From contig JAGBPB010000070.1 of assembly GCA_017633615.1 (NCBI GenBank), positions 10,093-74,092 of the forward strand: a DNA stretch of 64,000 nucleotides, given 5' to 3'. Below, one piece after another: positions 15,745-25,200 of the stretch; the first letter of the stretch is position 1; every line of letters begins with the position of its first letter. A program made the translations under genes and the position numbers. The notes below the pieces were generated by a model that saw nothing but the letters and a program-made list of their open reading frames with translations, was not told the DNA's origin and ran no database searches. The stretch is from Bacteroidaceae bacterium. Lineage in GTDB: Bacteria; Bacteroidota; Bacteroidia; Bacteroidales; Bacteroidaceae.

Positions 15745-17516
15745 TTGCGGAACAGGTGTTTGAACTCATGGGCGTAAAGGCGTGAAAGGCCTTCACGGTT
15801 GTCTATTGCATCACCTACCACCAGCAGTGTGGTCAGTGTCAGGTTATTTTCGCGGACTATGCGGGCCAGGTCCTTGAGTTGGCCGCGGTAGATGCGCTCC
15901 TCTTTCCAGGTCAGTTTGTAGCAGGCGGCAACCGGAGTCTCCGGTGGGTATGCCTGCAGCAGTTCCTCCTGCACCTGTTCAACTATGGCGGCGCTCAGGT
16001 AGATGCACATAGTGCTCTGTGACTGCGCCAGCTTGTGCAGTTGCTCTTTCTCAGGCATGGGCGTGCGGCCCTCACCGCGGGTCAGGATTATGCTCTGCAC
16101 CTTCTCGGGGATGGTGAACTGCGACCGCAATACGGCTGCGGCAGCCTGGAATGATGATATACCCGGAGTGATATGATAGCGCATTCCGTACTTGTCAAAG
16201 AATGCCATCTGCTCCTGAATGGCTCCGTAAATACAGGGATCTCCTGTGTGCAGGCGCACCACAAAAAGGCCTTTGTCATAGAATTCCTTCATCAGGGTGA
16301 ATTGCTCTTCCAGGTCCATATCGGCCGAACTGCGTACAGTTGCGCCGGGTTTGGCGTAATATGTGAGTTCCTTAGGCACAAGACTGCCTGCGTAAAGCAC
16401 CAGGTCAGCCTGCTCCAGCATGCGTTTGCCGCGTACTGAGATAAGTTCCGGATCACCTGGACCTGCACCTACGATCTCAATGAAACCGCTACGCATCAAC
16501 TGTGCATCAAGTGCTGCGGCGTATGTAAAGTCATTACCCTCAGTGAGCTTACATTTCTGTTTCTCAACAACAAGACCTGTGGCTCCGCTGCTCTTGAGCG
16601 CAGCACCCTCGGAAACGCCATAGACTCCCGTGGCCTCAAAGGCTTTATCCGATGGATTTGGAACCTCAATGTCGGCAAGTTCCTGTGCGGTCCATATTTT
16701 CAGTGAAGCCCACGGCCATTCTGCAGCCAAAGACTTGAGCAGAGGCTCATCTTTTTTGAGTTCGATACTCCCTATGCTTGCTATGGAAAGAGCAGAGAGT
16801 TTATGCTCTGCCATATCTTTGGCAATAAACTCAGCCACGCCTTCAGGATCACAACCCTTGCGGCAACCCACACCAAGATGCAGCACTGATGGTCTGAAAA
16901 AGAGTGCCGGAACAGGTGCATCATATATGTACGGAGTGACAGCAATCAGCAGCTCAAACTCCTTGAAATCAATGTCAGTAAAACTGTAGAATACTTTAAC
17001 GTGTTCAGGCAGTGTGCTCTCCAGATAACCCGTACCCTTGTCACGGACATCAAGCAGCAGTGCGGTGGGCTTGAGACCTACAAAGAGAGCAATAATGCAG
17101 TTCATCTCCTTGCGGTCCAGACTGGTGCGCCAACCAAAACGCCGGGCCAGAGTATCCAGAGCCCAAAGACCCATACCGTCACTCTGGGTGGTAACGACTG
17201 CCTCTGCACCTATGGTCTGGGCAATCTCACGGCCCAGTTCATTGGCACCGCCTATATGACCGGAAAGAACGGGAATGACAAACTTGCCCATGCTGTCCAC
17301 ACATACCACGGCGGGGTCAGTGTACTTGTCCTTTATGTATGGTGCTATGCTGCGCACGCAGATTCCAATAGCGCCGATAAATACAATATGTTCAAACTGA
17401 TTGAAGTTGCCGTCATTCAGTTCTTTCAGACCGTATATTTCAGCATCCGGCAGCATTGACGCCAATTTGCGTGCCAACTGCAGCGAGCTTTCCGATATTT
17501 GTATTATTGCATTCAT
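15741..17516 (-). CDS. cbiGF: CbiG-CbiF fusion: cobalt-precorrin-5A hydrolase + precorrin-4 C11-methyltransferase
   Basis: This 591-residue protein begins with CbiG: FIGAIGICVRSIAPYIKDK, DPAVVCVDSMGKFVIPVLSG and HIGGANELG, then the CbiG C-terminal part LHLGVGCRKGCDPEGV. CbiG opens the delta-lactone of cobalt-precorrin-5A with loss of acetaldehyde. From about residue 347 comes CbiF/CobM: IEIVGAGPGDPELISVRGK, VVRLHTGDPCIYGA, YHITPGISSFQAAAA. CbiF places the C11 methyl. The two activities are consecutive (F then G), so fusion puts successive steps on one chain. It is coupled at both ends by 4-base overlaps with cbiET and cbiJD. Confidence 0.94.
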   Translation of the reverse strand: MNAIIQISESSLQLARKLASMLPDAEIYGLKELNDGNFNQFEHIVFIGAIGICVRSIAPYIKDKYTDPAVVCVDSMGKFVIPVLSGHIGGANELGREIAQTIGAEAVVTTQSDGMGLWALDTLARRFGWRTSLDRKEMNCIIALFVGLKPTALLLDVRDKGTGYLESTLPEHVKVFYSFTDIDFKEFELLIAVTPYIYDAPVPALFFRPSVLHLGVGCRKGCDPEGVAEFIAKDMAEHKLSALSIASIGSIELKKDEPLLKSLAAEWPWASLKIWTAQELADIEVPNPSDKAFEATGVYGVSEGAALKSSGATGLVVEKQKCKLTEGNDFTYAAALDAQLMRSGFIEIVGAGPGDPELISVRGKRMLEQADLVLYAGSLVPKELTYYAKPGATVRSSADMDLEEQFTLMKEFYDKGLFVVRLHTGDPCIYGAIQEQMAFFDKYGMRYHITPGISSFQAAAAVLRSQFTIPEKVQSIILTRGEGRTPMPEKEQLHKLAQSQSTMCIYLSAAIVEQVQEELLQAYPPETPVAACYKLTWKEERIYRGQLKDLARIVRENNLTLTTLLVVGDAIDNREGLSRLYAHEFKHLFRK

Positions 17517-18700
17517 TCGGCTTTAAGGATTTTGATGGTGTTATGGTCATCGACCTTTATCTCAGTGCAGCCGGTGATGCTGCGTCCTATTGCGGCCACT
17601 CCTTCACGGAACATGGCTGCGCTCTCATCGGATACGGAATTGAATACAATCACCCCGCCGGGCAGGAGCACCTGAGCAATATTTTCAAGCATCTCTTTCA
17701 TCTTACCTCCGTGACCGCCTATGAATACGGCGTCAGGAGCAGGATGAAGGTTGGGATCCACCTCAAGGAAATCACCTGTTACTCCATTGATGCCTGGGGC
17801 ACCGAAACGGCGGCTGTTGGTGCTGAGCAGTTCCTTTCCTTCAGGACGTTTCTCAAATGCTGTTATCTCCAGATGCGGGAACTGCAAACGGGCCTCAATT
17901 GATACTGAGCCCGTGCAGAAACCTATATCCCAGAATGAACGGCGGCGGCCAAGTTCAAGGGCGGCCAGGGTTGCCAGGCGGATGGGCATCTTGGTTATCA
18001 TGTTGACGCGGCCGTCAAGCAGTTCAAAACGCTCCTCGGGGATACCGAACAGGAGGCCCCGCTGCTCTGTTATCTGCAGGATCATGCAGTTGGGGAAATC
18101 GGCCTCATAGAAGATTGCTTGGGCTACGGTCATTGTGGTGACCTTTTCATGCTCCGGGTTTCCCATACATTCACCTATGGTTATGCTGTAGTTGTCATAT
18201 CCATATTCCTGCATCATTGATGCAATGGCACGCGGCGTACGGGTGCGGTCAGTCAGCACGCCGATGAGTTTTTCTCCACGTATCAGCGCATCTTCAAATT
18301 CTTTCCAGGGACGACCCGTGAGTGAAACGGCGCGCATATCCTGATATGGCATCAGCATGCGGTGAGCCAGCATCTGCAGGGAATTGAAGGCAGGATAAAC
18401 CTTTATCTCACCCTCAGGCAGTTCACGCTGGACAGTTGCGGCAAAGCCATAGAACAGAGGATCGCCCGATGCAAATACCACAATCTCCCTATATCCCTTG
18501 TACTGCCTGAAAACATCGGCCAAAGGAACGGTTATCTCAATCCACTGAGCACCTTGTGGTATACGGCTTCGCATAAGTTCATAGTGACGTTTGCCGCCTG
18601 AAAAAACCTTTCCGGCTGCAATCACCGCTTCAGCCGCTTTTGTCAGCTCCTGCCCAGGATTATCGCTGATACCTATTATGTGGAAGAGTTGCTTAGACAT
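17513..18700 (-). CDS. cbiET: CbiE-CbiT fusion: precorrin-6B C5,15-methyltransferase and C12 decarboxylase (CobL-like)
   Basis: This 395-residue protein starts with a CbiE methyltransferase domain (residues 1 to about 212: FHIIGISDNPGQ, VVFASGDPLFYGF, VYPAFNSLQML, GVLTDRTRTPRAIA). From about residue 216 it has CbiT: GIPEERFELLDGRVNMITK, SAM motif I DIGFCTGSVSIEA, FIGGHGGKMKEML. CbiT decarboxylates the C12 acetate and methylates C15; CbiE methylates C5. The glycine-rich loop reads GFCTG instead of the usual GAGTG. The fusion is the same architecture as aerobic CobL. The start overlaps the end of cbiHC by eight bases. Confidence 0.94.
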   Translation of the reverse strand: MSKQLFHIIGISDNPGQELTKAAEAVIAAGKVFSGGKRHYELMRSRIPQGAQWIEITVPLADVFRQYKGYREIVVFASGDPLFYGFAATVQRELPEGEIKVYPAFNSLQMLAHRMLMPYQDMRAVSLTGRPWKEFEDALIRGEKLIGVLTDRTRTPRAIASMMQEYGYDNYSITIGECMGNPEHEKVTTMTVAQAIFYEADFPNCMILQITEQRGLLFGIPEERFELLDGRVNMITKMPIRLATLAALELGRRRSFWDIGFCTGSVSIEARLQFPHLEITAFEKRPEGKELLSTNSRRFGAPGINGVTGDFLEVDPNLHPAPDAVFIGGHGGKMKEMLENIAQVLLPGGVIVFNSVSDESAAMFREGVAAIGRSITGCTEIKVDDHNTIKILKAE

Positions 18701-20132
18701 CGCGGCCGGGTTTTAATTGCTCTGCATCATCAAAAGTAAGGATGGCGTTTGTTAGCGTAGCTGCTAAGTTGCTGCCTCCCTTGCGCCCCTCAACAATCAG
18801 TTTTGGTATTCCGGTGAAGGGCTTTACCATATATTTGCTCTCGCGCACATGCACAAATCCCACTGGAGCGGCAATAACGCCGGCAGGTGTGGCCTTACCC
18901 TTACGGATAAGCTCGCAGAGTTCCATCAACGCGGTGGGTGCATTGCCGAATACGAACAGCGCATCGGGGTGTTCCTCTACAGCCAGACGTATGCCGGCCT
19001 GCGTGCGGGTAATCTCCTTTTCCTTAGCCATTGCAGCCGTGCGTTCATCGGTCAGATAACACTTTACTGTAACTCCCAGACGCTCCAATGCCCCCTTACG
19101 AATGCCCGATGCAGCCATTGTTACATCGGTCACGATAGTCTTTACGGCACCGCTGCGGAATTTTACATAAAGCGTCTCAACAGCATTGGGATCAGTATAG
19201 AGTATATCCTCCATCTCAAAATCGGCCGTAGTATGGATAGCATGCAGAAGTGCCCATTTGTGTCCAAGAGGCCAGTCCTTATGCTTGAGCAGGCTCTCAA
19301 TGGTACGGAAACTCTTTATCATTATCTCCTGACCCAAGCCAACGCCAATGCCAACGCCAATGCCATCGCCAATGCCAATGCCAACGTTATCATAATATCC
19401 GCGGGGAGTTATCATCTTTCCGTTCCAGTTGTATGACTGGCTGTTTCCGATGAGCACGACCGTAAACATATCAACCTGCTCGGGATCGAAATCGGCCAGG
19501 GTGGTTACGGTTGCCGTCTCCTCATCACGGCCGGCCTGACGCACGTAGCCTACGGGAGTATCAAAAGAACGCTCCTTAAGGAACAGTTCTTTGAGGCGAT
19601 AGAGTTGCCAGTAGCGTTCGTTGCTCTTGGGATTATAGACGGCGGTCACAAAATCAGCCTGAGCCGCTGCAATTACGCGTTTCTCTATAAGTTCCCATGG
19701 AGTCATCAGGTCAGAGAGTGAAATAACACAGAAATCATGTCCTATGGGAGCTCCCAACAGTGATGCTGCTTTCTGGAATGCGCTGATGCCCGGCAGAACC
19801 TCAATCTCAATCCCGTTGTTACGCTCACGTTTCATCTCCCAGATGAGCGGAGCCATGCCGTAAATGCCGGAGTCACCGGAACTTATCACGCATACGGTCT
19901 TACCCTGCCCGGCAAGTTCAAAAGCCTGCTGCGCACGATCCCGTTCACGTTTCATGCCGGTATCCACGCACTCAGTTCCCTCTTTCAGGAAACTCTCAAT
20001 AAACCTGAAATAGTACTTGTAGCCCACTACTACATCACATTCACGCAATGCCTGCATGACCGCGGGAGTGATATCGGCCTCACATCCGGGGCCTATTCCG
20101 GCTACATATATCTTTCCTTTTGCCATAATCAT
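18693..20132 (-). CDS. cbiHC: CbiH-CbiC fusion: precorrin-3B C17-methyltransferase + precorrin-8X methylmutase
   Basis: This 479-residue protein has CbiH/CobJ at residues 1 to about 245 ([52 protein letters not shown], ending [10 protein letters not shown]). It performs C17 methylation and ring contraction. A Gly-Val/Ile dipeptide linker (residues about 249-266) joins it to CbiC/CobH ([46 protein letters not shown]), which moves the methyl from C11 to C12. These steps are not consecutive, so the fusion is not simple channelling. The linker DNA is an eight-copy hexamer repeat. The ATG overlaps the rnhB stop by four bases. Confidence 0.93.
   Translation of the reverse strand: MIMAKGKIYVAGIGPGCEADITPAVMQALRECDVVVGYKYYFRFIESFLKEGTECVDTGMKRERDRAQQAFELAGQGKTVCVISSGDSGIYGMAPLIWEMKRERNNGIEIEVLPGISAFQKAASLLGAPIGHDFCVISLSDLMTPWELIEKRVIAAAQADFVTAVYNPKSNERYWQLYRLKELFLKERSFDTPVGYVRQAGRDEETATVTTLADFDPEQVDMFTVVLIGNSQSYNWNGKMITPRGYYDNVGIGIGDGIGVGIGVGLGQEIMIKSFRTIESLLKHKDWPLGHKWALLHAIHTTADFEMEDILYTDPNAVETLYVKFRSGAVKTIVTDVTMAASGIRKGALERLGVTVKCYLTDERTAAMAKEKEITRTQAGIRLAVEEHPDALFVFGNAPTALMELCELIRKGKATPAGVIAAPVGFVHVRESKYMVKPFTGIPKLIVEGRKGGSNLAATLTNAILTFDDAEQLKPGRDV
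19338..19385. repeat. Hexanucleotide tandem repeat encoding the CbiH-CbiC linker
   Basis: There are eight 6-base units of GCCAAC/GCCAAT (one GCCATC) on the plus strand. Read on the minus strand they encode alternating Gly with Val, Ile or Asp. Copy-number changes would keep frame, so linker length can vary freely. A shorter run of related units occurs at 21890-21908. Confidence 0.9.
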
Positions 20133-20746
20133 AAGAAGTTTAGTGAGAGCTGTCCGTCACCAAGCAGGTTGAAAGACATCCTGTGGTAGGGAGTTGTACC
20201 GTATTGCTTGATAGCATCACGGTGCTTTTTGGTGGGATAGCCCTTGTTCTCAAGCCAGTCATACTGCGGATACTCCCCGGCTATCTTATTCATGAAATCA
20301 TCACGATACGTCTTGGCCAGGACTGATGCTGCCGCAATTGACATTATCTTGCCGTCACCCTTAACGATGGTAGTATGCGGAATACCGGGATACGGGATGA
20401 AACGGTTACCGTCTATAAGCAGATGCTGCGGACGTACCTTAAGCTGGTCTATAGCCCGATGCATAGCCGTAAATGATGCCTTGAGTATGTTTATCTTGTC
20501 AATCTCTTGGTTATCAACCACACCCACTGCCCAAGCCAGTGCCTCACGCTCAATTACAGGACGCAGTGCATATCGCTGTTTCTCCGTAAGCTGTTTGGAG
20601 TCATTGAGCAATTCATTGCTGAAATCAGGAGGCAGTATCACCGCCGCCGCATAGACGGGTCCCGCCAGACAGCCTCGCCCGGCCTCATCACATCCGGCCT
20701 CAATGCGGCCCTCAACCAAATACGGCAACAACGGATTATGACTCAT
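20129..20746 (-). CDS. rnhB: Ribonuclease HII
   Basis: This 205-residue enzyme cleaves the RNA strand of RNA-DNA hybrids and single ribonucleotides in DNA. The acidic site is clear: [20 protein letters not shown] (D-E motif near residues 20-21), LLIDGNRF and the [21 protein letters not shown] block. Length and order are normal. It is the first gene of the minus-strand operon that continues with four fused corrin genes, joined by a 4-base ATGA overlap, so a housekeeping repair enzyme drives or shares transcription with cobalamin genes. The promoter must lie in the short gap 20747-20832 shared with the divergent NUDIX gene. Confidence 0.95.
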   Translation of the reverse strand: MSHNPLLPYLVEGRIEAGCDEAGRGCLAGPVYAAAVILPPDFSNELLNDSKQLTEKQRYALRPVIEREALAWAVGVVDNQEIDKINILKASFTAMHRAIDQLKVRPQHLLIDGNRFIPYPGIPHTTIVKGDGKIMSIAAASVLAKTYRDDFMNKIAGEYPQYDWLENKGYPTKKHRDAIKQYGTTPYHRMSFNLLGDGQLSLNFL

Positions 20747-20812
20747 AAAAGCATTGTAACATATTCATACAAAAATAGTCAATCTTTATTTCATAAAGCC
20801 CCCTTGAAAGCT

Positions 20813-20820
20813 TAAATTTG
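20813..20820 (+). promoter_or_regulatory. Bacteroidetes -7 box for the nudix-cobUTSC operon
   Basis: TAAATTTG matches TAnnTTTG and ends 12 bases before the ATG at 20833. A TTG codon that could lengthen the frame lies inside the box, so the ATG is preferred. Confidence 0.6.
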
Positions 20821-20832
20821 CATCAAAGAAAT

Positions 20833-21342
20833 ATGAATCACGATAATGACAATGAACTCTTCCCTGTAGTTGATGAGCAGGGCAATGTACTGGGCAAGAT
20901 ACTGCGCGGTCAGGCACATGACGGACGCAAGGTGCTGCACCCCGTAGTGCACCTGCACCTGTTCAACTCCAAAGGAGAACTGTACCTGCAGCGCCGTCCC
21001 GACTGGAAACCTATCCAGCCCGGCAAATGGGACACCGCGGTAGGAGGACACGTATCATACGGTGAAACGGTTGAGCAAGCTTTCAAACGTGAAGTAATGG
21101 AAGAGCTGGGCATTGACATCAAAAATGCCACGCCCATGGGCCATTACGTTTTTGAAAGTAAAGTAGAGAAGGAGCTGGTCTATGCTTTCAAGACCGTTTA
21201 TGACGGTCCTGTCAACCCCAGCGCCGATGAGCTTGACGGAGGCCGTTTCTGGACAATGCAGGAGATAAAGGATGCCATGGGTAAAGATATCCTAACACCA
21301 AACTTTGAATCAGAGTACCGGCGCTTTTTCCTATCTTTGTAG
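20833..21342 (+). CDS. NUDIX hydrolase
   Basis: This 169-residue protein has a complete NUDIX box, GGHVSYGETVEQAFKREV followed by MEELGI, at about residues 74-97, and the start MNHDNDNELFPVVDEQGNVLG. The N-terminal part (RGQAHDGRKVLHPVVHLHLF, LQRRPDWKPIQPGKWD) resembles the IPP-isomerase-like NUDIX subgroup common in Bacteroidales. Such enzymes hydrolyse nucleoside diphosphates linked to another group; the substrate here is unknown. It heads a plus-strand operon with cobU two bases after its stop, so it may be co-expressed with nucleotide-loop assembly, although no role in cobalamin synthesis is established. Confidence 0.9.
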   Translation: MNHDNDNELFPVVDEQGNVLGKILRGQAHDGRKVLHPVVHLHLFNSKGELYLQRRPDWKPIQPGKWDTAVGGHVSYGETVEQAFKREVMEELGIDIKNATPMGHYVFESKVEKELVYAFKTVYDGPVNPSADELDGGRFWTMQEIKDAMGKDILTPNFESEYRRFFLSL

Positions 21343-21344
21343 TT

Positions 21345-21875
21345 ATGAAGAGAATTATCCTTATAACCGGTGGAGAAAGGTCCGGAAAGAGCAGTTATTC
21401 TGAGAATACGGCGCTGGCTCTGTCCCCCAACCCTGTCTATCTGGCTACAGCCCGTGTCTGGGACGATGAGTTCCGCGAGCGTGTCCGTCAGCATCAGTTG
21501 CGCCGCGGTCCGGAATGGACCAACATTGAGGAGGAACTGCAACTGAGCAAACATGACATCTCCGGACGTGTGGCAGTAATTGACTGCATCACCCTTTGGT
21601 GTACCAACTTCTTTTACCGCGACCAGCAGAGAGCCGGACAGGACAATGGTTGGGTCAGCCAATGCCTTGATGACATCAAAGCAGAATTTGACCGTTTCAC
21701 CGCACAGGATGCCACATTCATTTTCGTAACCAACGAGATTGGAATGGGAGGCGTATCGGCCAATGCGCTGCAACGCCGCTTCACCGATCTGCAGGGATGG
21801 GTAAACCAGTATATTGCTTCCAGAGCCGATGAGGTGATGCTCATGGTAAGCGGCATACCTGTAAAAATCAAATAA
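21345..21875 (+). CDS. cobU: Adenosylcobinamide kinase / adenosylcobinamide-phosphate guanylyltransferase
   Basis: This 176-residue bifunctional enzyme phosphorylates adenosylcobinamide and then transfers GMP to it, giving AdoCbi-GDP. The P-loop is TGGERSGKSSYSE (residues 8-20). The guanylylated His lies in RERVRQHQLRRG (near residue 46), followed by VIDCITLWCTNFF and FVTNEIGMGGVS. It follows the NUDIX gene after two bases and precedes cobT by 39 bases that contain a GCCAAC-type repeat. Its product is the substrate of CobS, encoded two genes downstream. Confidence 0.95.
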   Translation: MKRIILITGGERSGKSSYSENTALALSPNPVYLATARVWDDEFRERVRQHQLRRGPEWTNIEEELQLSKHDISGRVAVIDCITLWCTNFFYRDQQRAGQDNGWVSQCLDDIKAEFDRFTAQDATFIFVTNEIGMGGVSANALQRRFTDLQGWVNQYIASRADEVMLMVSGIPVKIK

Positions 21876-21914
21876 CGCACCGCATGGCAGCCAAAGCCAA
21901 CGCCAACGTATCTA

Positions 21915-22964
21915 ATGAAACAGTTCCAAATACAAAACCCACTTGACCCCGAGTTTGAATCCAAGGTTCAGGACAAGATAGACAACCTGACAAAGCCGAA
22001 AGGCTCACTTGGTTTTCTGGAAACATTGGCGCGCCAGATCTGCCTTATCCAGCACACACTCACTCCTACCCTGCAGAATCCCTTCAATATCCTTTTTGCA
22101 GCTGATCACGGCATACTGGCTCAGGGTGTGAGCGTATCGCCCAAGGAGGTTACCTGGCAGCAGTCATACCATTTTCTTGAGGGTGGAGCAGGCATAAGTT
22201 TCCTGTGCCGCCAGCACGGATTCCGCCTTATGGTGGTCGATGCGGGTATAGACCATGATATGGACTACGGCTCTGGGATAATAGATATGAAAGTACGCAA
22301 GGGCACTCGTGATTTCTCAGTTGAGGCCGCCATGACTGAGCAGGAGTTTGACCTCTGTCTGCAACGTGGTGCCGAATGTGTAAACCGCGTTCATGCTGAC
22401 GGATGCAATGTGATCAGTTTTGGCGAGATGGGGTGCGGTAATACTTCGGCCTCATCAATATGGATGTCACTGCTGGCAGGTATTCCTCTGGCGCAGTGCA
22501 TCGGTGCAGGAGCAGGACTGGACAGCAAGGGCGTAAGCCACAAACTTGATGTACTCACCAAAGCCGTCCAAAAGTTCAAATCCGATAATAAAGCCCACAG
22601 TATCAAGGAGATTCTCTGTTATTTTGGAGGTCTCGAGATGGCTATGTCCGTTGGTGCCATGCTGCGTGCCGCTGAACTCCGCATGGTGATACTGGTGGAC
22701 GGTTTCATTATGACCAACTGCATGCTGGCCGCCTCAAGGCTCAATCCCAACGTTCTACAATACGCTGTTTTTGGCCATCAGGGCGATGAGAACGGGCACA
22801 AACTGTTGTTGGAATATCTGCACGCCAAACCTCTGCTCAACCTGGGGCTCCGTCTGGGTGAAGGCAGCGGAGCCGTTTGTGCCTACCCGATAGTTGAATC
22901 TGCCGTAAGAATGATAAATGAGATGGATTCGTTCAAGAAAGCATCGGTAACCAAATACTTTTAA
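21915..22964 (+). CDS. cobT: Nicotinate-nucleotide:dimethylbenzimidazole phosphoribosyltransferase
   Basis: This 349-residue enzyme activates the lower-ligand base by forming alpha-ribazole phosphate from nicotinate mononucleotide. Hallmarks are [17 protein letters not shown] opening ([19 protein letters not shown]), [27 protein letters not shown] (here [14 protein letters not shown]), and the catalytic Glu in [11 protein letters not shown] near residue 317. Length is normal. Together with CobU, CobS and CobC it completes nucleotide-loop assembly. No bluB or bza gene for making the base is in the window, so the base may be made elsewhere or scavenged. Confidence 0.95.
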   Translation: MKQFQIQNPLDPEFESKVQDKIDNLTKPKGSLGFLETLARQICLIQHTLTPTLQNPFNILFAADHGILAQGVSVSPKEVTWQQSYHFLEGGAGISFLCRQHGFRLMVVDAGIDHDMDYGSGIIDMKVRKGTRDFSVEAAMTEQEFDLCLQRGAECVNRVHADGCNVISFGEMGCGNTSASSIWMSLLAGIPLAQCIGAGAGLDSKGVSHKLDVLTKAVQKFKSDNKAHSIKEILCYFGGLEMAMSVGAMLRAAELRMVILVDGFIMTNCMLAASRLNPNVLQYAVFGHQGDENGHKLLLEYLHAKPLLNLGLRLGEGSGAVCAYPIVESAVRMINEMDSFKKASVTKYF

Positions 22965-22967
22965 GAG

Positions 22968-23735
22968 ATGAACAACCTATTAGCTGCACTGATGTTCTTT
23001 ACCCGCCTGCCTTTCCACAAGATAAAGCAGGTGCCTAGTGAGTGTTTCAGCCACGTTACGGGCTGGTGGAGCGTAACGGGATGGATTACCGGCGGCACGG
23101 CTGCTCTGACTTTCTTAATATTCTACCAGTTTGTGTCTTTGGAGATAGCCGTAGTCTTGGCCATGTTCTCAAGAGTACTGATTACAGGTGCCCTGCATGA
23201 GGACGGACTGGCCGATTTCCTGGACGGATTCGGCGGCGGTACGGACCGCGACAGCACCTTGCGCATAATGAAAGACTCGCACATAGGCACTTACGGAACC
23301 ATCGGACTCATCTTTTATTTTCTGCTCACATACGTCCTCATTCTTACTACAGAGGTACAGTACATCCCTATCCTGCTTCTTACATCTGATGTTTTCTGCA
23401 AATGCGTTAGCAGCCACATAGTCTATTTCCTGCCCTACGCCCGCCCCGAGACTGAGAGCAAGAACCGTACGGTCTATTCACACCCCACTGCGCTTGAGGA
23501 GACGTTAACTCTTGTTTCGGGATTCGGCGTTCTGCTTCTCATTCCCACAGGCATCGGCTTTTTAGGTATTGTTCCCATACCCTATTCGCTGGTATTCACC
23601 GTACTGCCGGTAGGAGTATTCTTCCTGCTCGTGCTGCTGTTCAAGAAAAGGATAGGAGGCTATACCGGCGATTGCTGCGGAGCCATGTTCCTGCTCACAG
23701 AACTCTCATTCCGTCTTATGCAAGCCTTCTTCTAA
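22968..23735 (+). CDS. cobS: Adenosylcobinamide-GDP ribazoletransferase (cobalamin synthase)
   Basis: This 255-residue integral membrane enzyme joins AdoCbi-GDP and alpha-ribazole (phosphate) to make cobalamin (phosphate). The acidic metal site [15 protein letters not shown] is at about residues 76-90. About six to seven hydrophobic segments and the C-terminal [19 protein letters not shown] motif match the family. It starts three bases after cobT. The phosphatase CobC follows, which fits removal of the 5-prime phosphate from alpha-ribazole phosphate or cobalamin phosphate. Confidence 0.95.
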   Translation: MNNLLAALMFFTRLPFHKIKQVPSECFSHVTGWWSVTGWITGGTAALTFLIFYQFVSLEIAVVLAMFSRVLITGALHEDGLADFLDGFGGGTDRDSTLRIMKDSHIGTYGTIGLIFYFLLTYVLILTTEVQYIPILLLTSDVFCKCVSSHIVYFLPYARPETESKNRTVYSHPTALEETLTLVSGFGVLLLIPTGIGFLGIVPIPYSLVFTVLPVGVFFLLVLLFKKRIGGYTGDCCGAMFLLTELSFRLMQAFF

Positions 23736-23737
23736 AT

Positions 23738-24265
23738 ATGAAAGTTTACCTTATCCGACATACATCGCCCGACGTACCCAAGGGCACCTGTTACGGCCAG
23801 ACCGATGTCCCCGTAGCCCCCACCTTCCGTGAGGAGGCTGCTGCCACACTTGCCGCCATTCCCGACATAAAGTTCGATATGGTCTATAGCAGCCCCCTGA
23901 CCCGGGCCCGCCTGCTGGCCGATTTCTGCGGCTACCCCACACCCCGCCTTGACAACCGCCTCAAGGAGCTCAACTTTGGCCGGTGGGAGATGCAGATGTA
24001 TGATGAGATAGATGACCCCTACATCCAGGAGTGGTACAACAACTTTGTCGATGCCCCCATCCCCGGCGGCGAATCATTCCGCGAAATGTACCTGCGCATA
24101 GCCGATTTCCTGGATGAACTCAAGCAGAAAGACTACAACAACGTCTTGATTTTCGCCCACGGTGGCGTCCTGGCCTGCGCCAACGTCTATGCCGGAAAAG
24201 CCACCCTCCGCACCGCCTTTGAGAACCTCATCCCCTACGGCGGCATGATCAGCATTGAACTTTAA
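23738..24265 (+). CDS. cobC: Alpha-ribazole phosphatase (histidine phosphatase family)
   Basis: This 175-residue protein has the phosphohistidine motif LIRHTSP (His near residue 7; the usual RHG is RHT, common in CobC), the CobC signature GTCYGQTDVPV and the second His in FAHGGVLAC. It removes the phosphate from alpha-ribazole-5-phosphate or cobalamin-5-phosphate. The ATG at 23738, two bases after the cobS stop, is chosen over an upstream codon inside cobS. It converges with cbiB, the two stops overlapping by four bases. Confidence 0.92.
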   Translation: MKVYLIRHTSPDVPKGTCYGQTDVPVAPTFREEAAATLAAIPDIKFDMVYSSPLTRARLLADFCGYPTPRLDNRLKELNFGRWEMQMYDEIDDPYIQEWYNNFVDAPIPGGESFREMYLRIADFLDELKQKDYNNVLIFAHGGVLACANVYAGKATLRTAFENLIPYGGMISIEL

Positions 24266-25200
24266 TTGATAATTAGGATAACTGCTGCTGTAAGTATAAT
24301 CATCAAACACTCTGAGACAGTATTGATGCAGATGGCGCGGCGGGCGTCCCCAGTGGTGAGTTCACGCGAGTTTTCTCCTATGAAGGGTTTGTAGAATTCC
24401 TGGCCAAAGTAGGTGTGAGTTCCTCCGAAGCGGCAATTCAGGATGCCTGCCAGCGCGGACTCGGGATAGCCGGAGTTGGGGCTGGCATGGTTGCGGCCGT
24501 ATTTGTGGACGAACTTGAGCAGGCTGGGACGGCCGGCTGAAAGAACCATAAGCAGCGCGGTCAGACGGGCGGGAATCCAGTTGGCTATGTCATCTATGTG
24601 GGCGGCCCAGCAGCCGAAGTCTTTGTAGCGGTCGGTCTTGTAACCTATCATTGAATCCAGGGTATTTATCATTTTGTAGGCGGCCATACCTGGTACTCCC
24701 AGAAGCATGAACCAGAACAATGGGGCTATTACTCCGTCACTCAGGTTTTCGGCAAGCGTTTCCAGTGCAGCAGTGCGGATCTCCTGTGCATCCAGGTTTG
24801 CGGTGTCGCGGCCCACTATGCGAGCCACCTGTGCGCGGCCTTTTTCAAGTGATTCATCAAGCGCCAGGAACACCATCCTGACCTCTTTTATCAGGGTCTT
24901 TCCTGCCAGAAAACAGAATATGAAAATGGACTCAAATGCTATACCTACCCATTTATGGCATCCGTAGCAGATTCCACGGAGCCAAAAGAAAAGCAAGTAT
25001 GCAGCGGTTATAAGTATGATTGCAGTCAATGCGCCTTTCAGTTTGCGTGCCCCACCCTTGTTGAGCAAATGCTCTGCGCTGCCTATCAGTTTTCCGAATC
25101 CAACTACAGGATGCGGCAACCAGGCCGGATCACCTATCAGGGCATCCAGCAGCACTCCTATCAGGAGCGGAAGCAGAGCTATCAGATGCTGAATATCCAT
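24262..25200 (-). CDS. cbiB: Adenosylcobinamide-phosphate synthase
   Basis: This 312-residue membrane enzyme attaches (R)-1-amino-2-propanol phosphate to adenosylcobyric acid. It is recognised by IGDPAWLPHPVVGFGKLI near the N-terminus, the central GRDTANLDAQEIRTAALE-like block (residues about 129-147), ENLSDGVIAPLFW, and NTLDSMIGYKTDRY with ADDIANW-like AHIDDIANWIPAR. Several membrane segments are present. Its start lies 19 bases inside the end of cobD, whose product provides the aminopropanol phosphate it uses. It is the last gene of the ridA-cbiA operon. Confidence 0.95.
   Translation of the reverse strand: MDIQHLIALLPLLIGVLLDALIGDPAWLPHPVVGFGKLIGSAEHLLNKGGARKLKGALTAIILITAAYLLFFWLRGICYGCHKWVGIAFESIFIFCFLAGKTLIKEVRMVFLALDESLEKGRAQVARIVGRDTANLDAQEIRTAALETLAENLSDGVIAPLFWFMLLGVPGMAAYKMINTLDSMIGYKTDRYKDFGCWAAHIDDIANWIPARLTALLMVLSAGRPSLLKFVHKYGRNHASPNSGYPESALAGILNCRFGGTHTYFGQEFYKPFIGENSRELTTGDARRAICINTVSECLMIILTAAVILIIN

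Noticed and set aside
19338..19385. Possible CRISPR array
   Set aside because: Units are six bases with no spacers and lie in a coding linker; no cas genes are present.
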